In this document: positions 5,060-7,278 of the stretch, one piece after another | Layout: the number at the start of each line of letters is the position of its first letter | How positions within the stretch are numbered: position 1 is the first letter of the stretch | Source: Bacillota bacterium | GTDB lineage: Bacteria > Bacillota > Clostridia > Christensenellales > SZUA-584 | Assembly: GCA_023436525.1 (NCBI GenBank) | Contig: JAEZIW010000070.1 | Coordinates: 1 to 7,278, forward strand | DNA length: 7,278 nt | Reading direction: 5' to 3' | The notes under the pieces: generated by a model | The model's database searches: none | Told to the model about the DNA's origin: nothing | What the model saw: the letters and a program-made list of their open reading frames with translations, nothing else | Program-made: the position numbers and the translations under genes

Positions 5060-6400
5060 ATGAAAAAAAGGATTCTCTCTTTATTGCTGGCAACCAGCAT
5101 GGTTATTTCTACGGCGCTGCTCACCATCGGATGCTCATCAAATACTGCCGCATCCGTTTCAGATGTGCCGGAGGGCTCAGCAGCTTTGTGGAATGCTGGG
5201 GCTACAAGGGACAAGATCGTCGTCATAAGCGACATCCATCTCGGCATCGAAGACAAATATACCGAAATGCTGAAAAACCGTCCGCTGCTCATTGAATTTT
5301 TGCAGCGCCTGCAAAGCACTAAGGATGTGCGCGAGCTGGTGATCGCCGGCGATTTTCTGGACGAGTGGTATCTGCCTGTCTATTATCCCAGCTACACGGA
5401 TCAAAGCCAGTTTTACAAGGACGTGATAGACAACAATCAGGGCGTTATAGACGAACTGAACAACGTTATAGACAGCGGGATAAAACTGGTCTATGTAATA
5501 GGGAACCATGATATGACGCTGGAGGCCGGTGTTTTGAAGGAAGCCATCCCTGACATCGTTCAGGTCACGGATGCCGAAGGGCTCGGCGCCTATTATACGG
5601 GCGACCGAAACGAGATCGTGATTGAACACGGTCACCGTTATGATGTATTTTCCGCTCCGGACTCGGTTACCAACGCAGAGCTGTGCGGTAATGAGGACAC
5701 CATACTGCCGGCTGGTTATTTCTACGCCCGCTATGCCGCAACATGGGTGCTCGAAGATTATCCGACAGTTGAAAAGGATCTGCCGGTGGTAACGGATGTA
5801 CCTGATAAAACCGATACAGATCAATATGGCGCTTATATTTATTACTCGCTTCTCAAAGACATCTCCACGCGGATCACGCCCAACGAGGGACTTGACGAGA
5901 AGATATTCGATATACACATTGCCGGATTTGACGATGCATATACCTATCTGGATTTCTATCCGGCGCAGCAGGCGGATGGAACGATCTCCGCACCGGTGTT
6001 GTATAAAAATATTCAGCGCACATGGGAAGAGCGTCAGACGATCAACAACGTCAAGGTTCCTAACAGCTTCATAGAGGCTGTCTCCGGAACCTTGAACTGG
6101 GAGTACTTTTTCAGACAAGCAAAGGCGCAGTATCTGGAAAACCCGGACGAAAACGTGGATGTGGTTGTGTTCGGCCATACTCATGTGCCCACGTATAAGG
6201 ATGCGGGGAACGGAAAGTGCTACCTGAACGATGGAACATGGATTGACAATAACACTGACGATCCGAATGTCCGCACATTTGCGGTCATCACCACCGGCGA
6301 TAAGACTACTGCCGGGCTGTACAGTTTTAAGAAGGATGGCTCTATAAGGGACATAAGCGCGAGCGTCAGCAGTGATGCCACAGAGACCTCCGGTAAATAA
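5060..6400 (+). CDS. Secreted lipoprotein metallophosphoesterase (calcineurin-like)
   Basis: This is a 446-aa surface phosphoesterase. MKKR and a hydrophobic stretch end in a lipobox (LLTIGC) with lipidated C25, so the mature enzyme should be anchored outside the cytoplasmic membrane. All dimetal-site motifs of the calcineurin-like family are seen in order: SDIHLG (D58, H60), GDFLDEW (D98), GNHD (N149, H150), EHGHRYD (H190, H192) and GHTHVP (H373, H375). GDFLDEW and the HGHR motif recall UDP-2,3-diacylglucosamine hydrolase (LpxH)-like members, but an extracellular lipoprotein cannot do that cytoplasmic reaction. The substrate is unknown; a phosphomonoester, phosphodiester or nucleotide outside the cell is likely. 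The frame opens further upstream at TTG 4958, but ATG 5060 has GGAGG (5047-5051) eight bases upstream and starts the signal peptide exactly. It is the last gene of the rightward unit; the next terminator is at 6631. Confidence 0.9.
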   Translation: MKKRILSLLLATSMVISTALLTIGCSSNTAASVSDVPEGSAALWNAGATRDKIVVISDIHLGIEDKYTEMLKNRPLLIEFLQRLQSTKDVRELVIAGDFLDEWYLPVYYPSYTDQSQFYKDVIDNNQGVIDELNNVIDSGIKLVYVIGNHDMTLEAGVLKEAIPDIVQVTDAEGLGAYYTGDRNEIVIEHGHRYDVFSAPDSVTNAELCGNEDTILPAGYFYARYAATWVLEDYPTVEKDLPVVTDVPDKTDTDQYGAYIYYSLLKDISTRITPNEGLDEKIFDIHIAGFDDAYTYLDFYPAQQADGTISAPVLYKNIQRTWEERQTINNVKVPNSFIEAVSGTLNWEYFFRQAKAQYLENPDENVDVVVFGHTHVPTYKDAGNGKCYLNDGTWIDNNTDDPNVRTFAVITTGDKTTAGLYSFKKDGSIRDISASVSSDATETSGK

Positions 6401-6630
6401 AAATGGCGGTAACGAAACAGCCGGAGAGTCGGTCTGTATGGTGAACGATTATTCTTTCCGGAATTTCAATCAGGACACCATGAGGTGCAGCTCGAAGAGG
6501 AGCGTTGATTTTCGTCTTCGATGGAGAAGGATGACATAGGCTATATTGTAATCTCTGTCGTGTAATCGTTATGACTGAATGCACCTTCCTTTGACATTAA
6601 ACCATTGGTACATAACATCATGCCTAAGAG
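6401..6630. other. Gene-free 3' region after the phosphoesterase
   Basis: No credible gene is seen. Short frames such as one starting at ATG 6438 (about 30 codons) and a minus-strand frame from GTG 6584 running into the phosphoesterase end lack proper ribosome sites and protein-like composition. The stretch is probably the untranslated 3' end of the phosphoesterase transcript, running to the terminator at 6631. Confidence 0.5.
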
Positions 6631-6665
6631 ATGCTGCGAATCAGAATGTGTTCGCAGCATTTTTT
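6631..6665 (+). terminator. Rho-independent terminator of the rightward unit
   Basis: A perfect 10-base stem ATGCTGCGAA (6631-6640) / TTCGCAGCAT (6651-6660) closes a 10-base loop and is followed by five T. An outer pair GCCTAA (6622-6627) / TTAGGC (6664-6669) can enclose it, an extra nesting that competes with the T tract. No T tract is present on the other strand, so it acts rightward. Confidence 0.85.
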
Positions 6666-6904
6666 AGGCTTTTGCACAATTTATCACATAGCAAATGGAG
6701 ATGCGCAGATCGCTTAAAAGCGAATATTTGAATAAGTTACGGCCTTTTGCTTGCCGATAAAAACTACCTTCTTCTTTTATTGTTACAAAAGAAAGAGTTT
6801 AATTGCTTAAACAGCTCTTTGAAGTAAAGTTCTTAATGAATAATGGCATATATCGAGTCATCTCTTATACCATGATAAGCAATAAAAAGCCTGCTATTTA
6901 GACA

Positions 6905-6950
6905 TTTATATAAAATAACAAACGCTGAGCTTTTGTGCCAGCGTTTGTTA
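6905..6950 (-). terminator. Terminator of the leftward gene at the right edge
   Basis: A perfect 12-base inverted repeat TAACAAACGCTG (6916-6927) / CAGCGTTTGTTA (6939-6950) encloses an 11-base loop. On the minus strand it is followed by a T-rich tract (TTTTATATAAA, 6915-6905), as expected for leftward termination. The plus-strand side lacks such a tract. It lies about 165 bases beyond the stop codon of the minus-strand gene. Confidence 0.7.
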
Positions 6951-7012
6951 TGATGGTTTTGAGACAGTAAATAGCCGCGATTCCGCTGTGTTTATTTCCC
7001 CTCAAAATGTAT

Positions 7013-7039
7013 GCTATACGACTGAAAATGTCGTATAGC
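7013..7039. repeat. 10-base perfect inverted repeat
   Basis: GCTATACGAC (7013-7022) and GTCGTATAGC (7030-7039) flank a 7-base spacer. Neither strand has a clear T tract after it, so it is not an obvious terminator. It lies in the 3' untranslated part of the leftward gene and could stabilise the transcript, or be a protein-binding site. Confidence 0.5.
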
Positions 7040-7114
7040 CGCAGTAAAACAAATCGGATGTCCGGCTGCTATGATGTTTTTAATCGAATAGGCGGGGCGG
7101 TAAAATGCCGCCGC

Positions 7115-7278
7115 TTATTTCGCCCCATTCCCCTTTTTTCTTTTGCGATGTATGGTTAACACCACAATGCCTGCTGCGCCGATCACCAACGCTGCGCCGA
7201 TGCCTATGAACCACCAAACGTTTATGCCGAGAAAATACATCTCAAACACGCCACCCGCTTGTGTCTGAAGCTGGTTCC
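7115..7278 (-). CDS. C-terminal end of a membrane-anchored protein (partial)
   Basis: Only the last 53 codons are inside the window; the gene enters from the right edge and stops at TAA (7117-7115). The visible part reads a short extracellular-looking stretch, then a hydrophobic membrane segment of about 24 residues (NVWWFIGIGAALVIGAAG and IVVLTI), then a positively charged tail HRKRKKGNGAK. This is the classic stop-transfer arrangement of a type I membrane protein or surface protein with a C-terminal anchor; no LPXTG sorting motif is visible in the portion present. Function cannot be told. The frame is supported by the clear transmembrane-plus-basic-tail design and by the minus-strand terminator downstream. 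Confidence 0.7.
   Translation of the reverse strand, partial: NQLQTQAGGVFEMYFLGINVWWFIGIGAALVIGAAGIVVLTIHRKRKKGNGAK

Larger units (their letters stand above)
6670..7114. other. AT-rich intergenic region between convergent transcripts
   Basis: About 445 bases hold no gene that I can support. Several hairpins occur: TTCTTTT/AAAAGAA (6772-6793), an interrupted AAAGAG/CTCTTT stem (about 6792-6820), the strong stem listed at 6916-6950, the stem at 7013-7039, and GGCGG/CCGCC (7096-7112). The region separates the rightward phosphoesterase unit from the leftward gene at the window edge. Confidence 0.6.

Noticed and set aside
5177..6184. 335-codon minus-strand ORF
   Set aside because: It lies wholly antisense to the phosphoesterase gene, whose motifs are unmistakable; the minus frame shows no domain, no ribosome site and no protein-like pattern.
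6366..6584. 72-codon minus-strand ORF from GTG 6584
   Set aside because: The purine-rich stretch sits directly against the GTG with no proper spacing, the product resembles nothing known to me, and its end runs antisense into the phosphoesterase gene.

Overview
The window looks like a chromosomal stretch of a low-to-mid GC Firmicute, most likely an anaerobic Clostridia member (Oscillospirales/Ruminococcaceae-like). The clues are the two-subunit oxygen-sensitive [4Fe-4S] fumarase, strong AGGAG-type ribosome binding sites, a tRNA gene with encoded CCA, a GHKL/LytTR two-component pair, a lipoprotein signal peptide, and a remnant of a transposase type that I recall from Clostridia. The species cannot be named from this sequence.

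Layout from left to right. Positions 1-231 hold no convincing gene, only an imperfect repeat and a possible partial terminator at the edge. A near-consensus promoter (232-260) drives a two-gene operon for the alpha (289-1125) and beta (1137-1661) subunits of a class I fumarate hydratase. A second near-consensus promoter (1695-1723) drives tRNA-Thr(GGT) at 1744-1819, which ends in a strong rho-independent terminator (1828-1868). Directly abutting that terminator is a decayed, truncated transposase start on the minus strand (1870-2112), with at least three frame disruptions.

The middle is a regulatory and envelope block read rightward. A dyad element (2201-2225) and a promoter (2243-2271) precede a doubtful 58-codon ORF, a LytTR response regulator (2496-3224) and a GHKL membrane histidine kinase of the AgrC type (3227-4483). 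No AgrB-like processing enzyme or recognisable AgrD peptide is present. After a 152-base gap come a 78-residue Cys/Trp-containing small protein (4636-4872), a small ORF overlapping it by ATGA that appears broken by one base in a GGGG run (4869-5040), and a secreted lipoprotein metallophosphoesterase (5060-6400). The tight spacing of these last three suggests one transcription unit, and the two-component system next door is a candidate regulator; that link is inference.

The right end (6401-7114) is AT-rich and non-coding. It has a terminator for the rightward unit (6631-6665), a terminator for a leftward gene (6905-6950), and other hairpins. The leftward gene enters at the right edge: only its last 53 codons (7115-7278, minus) are seen, encoding a C-terminal membrane anchor with a basic tail. 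No CRISPR array, intact insertion sequence, rRNA or riboswitch was recognised.
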